DNA of 42,855 nucleotides from Pseudaeromonas sp041441555. GTDB taxonomy: Bacteria > Pseudomonadota > Gammaproteobacteria > Enterobacterales > Aeromonadaceae. Position numbers and translations under genes: made by a program. The DNA is taken from the NCBI GenBank assembly GCA_041441555.1, contig JASDSW010000092.1:1-42855 (forward strand), written 5' to 3'. Positions 41,398 through 42,855 of this stretch are shown piece by piece. Positions within the stretch are counted from its first letter, which is position 1. Every line of letters starts with the position of its first letter. Below the pieces are notes generated by a model. It saw only the letters and a list, made by a program, of their open reading frames with translations, had not been told where the DNA came from and searched no databases.

Positions 41398-42222
41398 ATG
41401 GAGCCCACGGCCATCGAACGCTGGAGTCACCCCCCCTGCCGCCTCCTGGCGCCGTTTATCGATCGCTTCTGGGGCTGGCAGAGCGCGGGACCGGCCGCCT
41501 TGCCCCTGCTACTCCCCGGCACCGGCAGCGAGTGCCTGTTCCATCTGCGGCAACCGCTATTGCAATCCGATGGCCACTCACTCCCCTCGGCCCACCTGAT
41601 CTGTCCCCGTGAGCAAACCACGCAGTTGCACACACCGGGCGCACTGGACTTTATCGCGGTGCGCTTCAAATCGGGGCAACTGCGTCACTTCACGGCGCGG
41701 CCATTTATCGAGTTGCACGATGAATTTGCGGCCATCGAGACACTCTGGCCCGGTGAAACGTCGGTCTTGGTGCAGCAGTTGGTGCAGACGGTGGAGCGCG
41801 CAACACGACTCCGGCTGCTCGAACGGTTCCTCTACCGTCAGTTGGTTCAGCACCATCGCCCGGACGAGCAGGCGCAGGATGCGTTGATCGATCGCCTCTA
41901 CTACGCCCCGAACCAGCGCATCGAGACCCTGGCCAACGACTGGGGATGGAGCACCCGCCATCTTGAACGCCGCTTCAAACAGGCGTTCGCGGTCACCCCC
42001 AAACGTTTCGCGCGTCTGGCTCGCCTGCATCACTGCTTGCGCCAGTTGGCTCTCCAGCCCCGGCGCGAACCGCTGGCGGTCATTCTCGAACGAGGCTTTA
42101 GCGACCAGTCCCATTTCATTCATGAGACCCGTGCGCTCATCGGTCTGCCACCGGGACAATTGCAAGCCTTGATGAGCCGGGGAACCCACTACTACCATGC
42201 GCCATCCCGGCAACCGGACTGA
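41398..42222 (+). CDS. AraC-family transcriptional regulator
   Basis: A 274-aa regulator. The N-terminal domain has the PxxPLLLPGTGSECLFHL segment of DUF6597-type sensor domains; the C-terminal AraC double helix-turn-helix (about 178-262) includes QRIETLANDWGWSTRHLERRFKQAF and the second helix-turn-helix LAVILERGFSDQSHFIHE. GGAG lies about 9 bp before ATG 41398; longer in-frame readings overlap the previous gene. It is 9 bp upstream of a cupin gene, so the two are probably co-transcribed. The ligand is unknown. Confidence 0.88.
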   Translation: MEPTAIERWSHPPCRLLAPFIDRFWGWQSAGPAALPLLLPGTGSECLFHLRQPLLQSDGHSLPSAHLICPREQTTQLHTPGALDFIAVRFKSGQLRHFTARPFIELHDEFAAIETLWPGETSVLVQQLVQTVERATRLRLLERFLYRQLVQHHRPDEQAQDALIDRLYYAPNQRIETLANDWGWSTRHLERRFKQAFAVTPKRFARLARLHHCLRQLALQPRREPLAVILERGFSDQSHFIHETRALIGLPPGQLQALMSRGTHYYHAPSRQPD

Positions 42223-42231
42223 GGGCAAGCC

Positions 42232-42549
42232 ATGACACTGTCAAATCTACTGGCCAACATTCCTTCGCGACTCGATAACGAACAGTTTGAGCCGATTGCC
42301 CACAAGGGGAGCGTGACCATCGAGCGCATCCTCTCCCGCGGTCACAGCTCGCCCGCTGCTGGCTGGTATGACGCGGAGGAGGATGAGTGGGTGCTGCTGG
42401 TCGAGGGGGAAGCCATCCTCGAGTTTGCCGACGGGCACCAGCACAGGCTGCAAAGAGGGGATCATCTGCTGATCCCCGCCCACTGCCGGCACCGGGTCGC
42501 CTGGACGCCCGCCGATCGCACCACCATCTGGCTGGCCGTCCATTTCTGA
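42232..42549 (+). CDS. Single-domain cupin protein
   Basis: A 105-aa cupin barrel. Cupin motif 1 is degenerate, around HSSPAAGWYDAEEDEWVLLVEG; motif 2 reads GDHLLIPAHCRHRV, with His residues fit for metal binding. Similar small cupins occur as stand-alone proteins of unknown substrate. The start is preceded by GAGGG about 8 bp upstream. It lies 9 bp after the AraC-family gene and converges on the LysR remnant. Enzymatic or binding role not assigned. Confidence 0.85.
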   Translation: MTLSNLLANIPSRLDNEQFEPIAHKGSVTIERILSRGHSSPAAGWYDAEEDEWVLLVEGEAILEFADGHQHRLQRGDHLLIPAHCRHRVAWTPADRTTIWLAVHF

Positions 42550-42550
42550 T

Positions 42551-42792
42551 TCAGCCGCCGGGCGGCACGATCTGCTCCTGCAACCAATTGGTGAAGGCCT
42601 GGAAGCGCAGGCGGCCGCGGTTCTCGTGCGGGCAGATCAGATCATAGCCCCGCTCGGAGGGAACCACTTCAGGACAGGGCGAGACCAGCGCGCCGGAATC
42701 CAGCAGCGGACGCACCAACGCCTCGCGCCCCATGGCGATCCCCATGCCGGACTCGGCCGCCATCAGGGCCAGTCCATAGTGGTTGACGCTAA
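42551..42792 (-). pseudogene. LysR-family regulator, 3' remnant cut by IS5
   Basis: The C-terminal 80 residues or so of a LysR-type effector-binding domain: SVNHYGLALMAAESGMGIAMG, then LLDSGALVSP, and the end FQAFTNWLQEQI. The reading frame runs back through 42789 and then enters IS sequence, where it meets an in-frame TGA at 42838-42836. The 5' part of the gene must therefore lie beyond the element, outside the window. No helix-turn-helix is present here, so this copy cannot make a working regulator. It could also be described as the intact 3' exon of a disrupted gene. Confidence 0.8.
42789..42792. repeat. CTAA target site next to IS5 end
   Basis: CTAA fits the 4-bp YTAR target duplicated by IS5. 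The second copy would lie outside the window. Confidence 0.65.
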
Positions 42793-42855
42793 GGAGGGTG
42801 CGAATAAGCGGGGAAATTCTTCTCGGCTGACTCAGTCATTTCATTTTTTCCTGTT
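42793..42855 (-). mobile_element. IS5 terminal end (partial)
   Basis: The last 63 bases begin GGAGGGTGCGAATAAGCGGG, matching from memory the IS5 terminus (GGAAGGTGCGAATAAGCGGG) and the following bases up to the window edge with about three differences. In IS5 this is the end downstream of the transposase, so the transposase should be read from beyond the window toward this junction, on the minus strand. No transposase codons are inside the window. The identity rests on recalled sequence, not a search. Confidence 0.8.

Noticed and set aside
42763..42838. A complete short gene starting at the ATG at 42763
   Set aside because: The frame continues upstream as recognisable LysR sequence to 42789 and is cut by IS sequence, so it is a gene remnant, not a small gene.
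1..42855. CRISPR arrays, tRNA or rRNA genes, integrase or toxin-antitoxin modules
   Set aside because: I saw no regularly spaced repeats, no cloverleaf with CCA end, and no recognisable proteins of these types among the real genes.

Overview
The window is high-GC gammaproteobacterial chromosome, most likely Aeromonadaceae and probably Aeromonas. The grounds are a complete mannose-sensitive haemagglutinin (MSHA) type IV pilus locus joined to mreBCD-maf-rng-yhdP-nit-tldD, the neighbouring pmbA/yjgA pair, and the protein sequences themselves. The genus is inferred from gene content and order; no search was run.

Layout. 1-2.5 kb: glpX (fructose-1,6-bisphosphatase II, minus) diverges from an outer-membrane porin (plus). 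2.5-5.3 kb: can and pmbA (minus) diverge from yjgA/darP (plus). 5.3-16.0 kb: one long minus-strand housekeeping run, mreB-mreC-mreD-maf-rng-yhdP-nitrilase-tldD, mostly with stop/start overlaps, covering cell shape, house-cleaning hydrolases, RNase G and the TldD half of the TldD/TldE protease.

16.2-35.2 kb: the MSHA locus, all minus and read from high to low coordinates. It starts with a CsrD/MshH-type degenerate GGDEF-EAL protein, then a secretory block (mshI, a PilN-like mshI2, mshJ, K, L, M, N, E, G, F), then a structural block with its own candidate promoter (mshB, A, C, D, O, P, Q). MshI/I2/J/K form the inner-membrane alignment complex, MshL the secretin, MshE the extension ATPase with an N-terminal c-di-GMP-binding MshEN domain, MshG the platform, MshA the major pilin, MshB/C/D/O/P minor pilins, and MshQ a very large secreted protein with a lectin-like domain. 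A terminator directly after mshA can explain high pilin output relative to the minor pilins.

35.2-39.1 kb: a plus-strand cassette of TetR/CecR-like regulator, HlyD-type lipoprotein adaptor, ABC ATPase and one ABC-2 permease, chained by 4-bp overlaps. 39.2-40.9 kb: a methyl-accepting chemotaxis protein with a strong terminator. 41.0-42.5 kb: a small DUF6506-like protein, an AraC-family regulator and a cupin. 42.55 kb to the end: the 3' part of a LysR-family gene cut by the terminal 63 bp of what I recognise as an IS5 element, inserted next to CTAA, a match to the IS5 YTAR target.

Most of the window is recognisable core genome. I found no convincing unknown multi-gene system. The points most worth a second look are the IS5 disruption at the right edge, the degenerate CsrD/MshH protein, the Asn/Ser linker in MshL, the stacked stem-loops behind mshA, and the lectin-like, visibly AT-richer part of mshQ.
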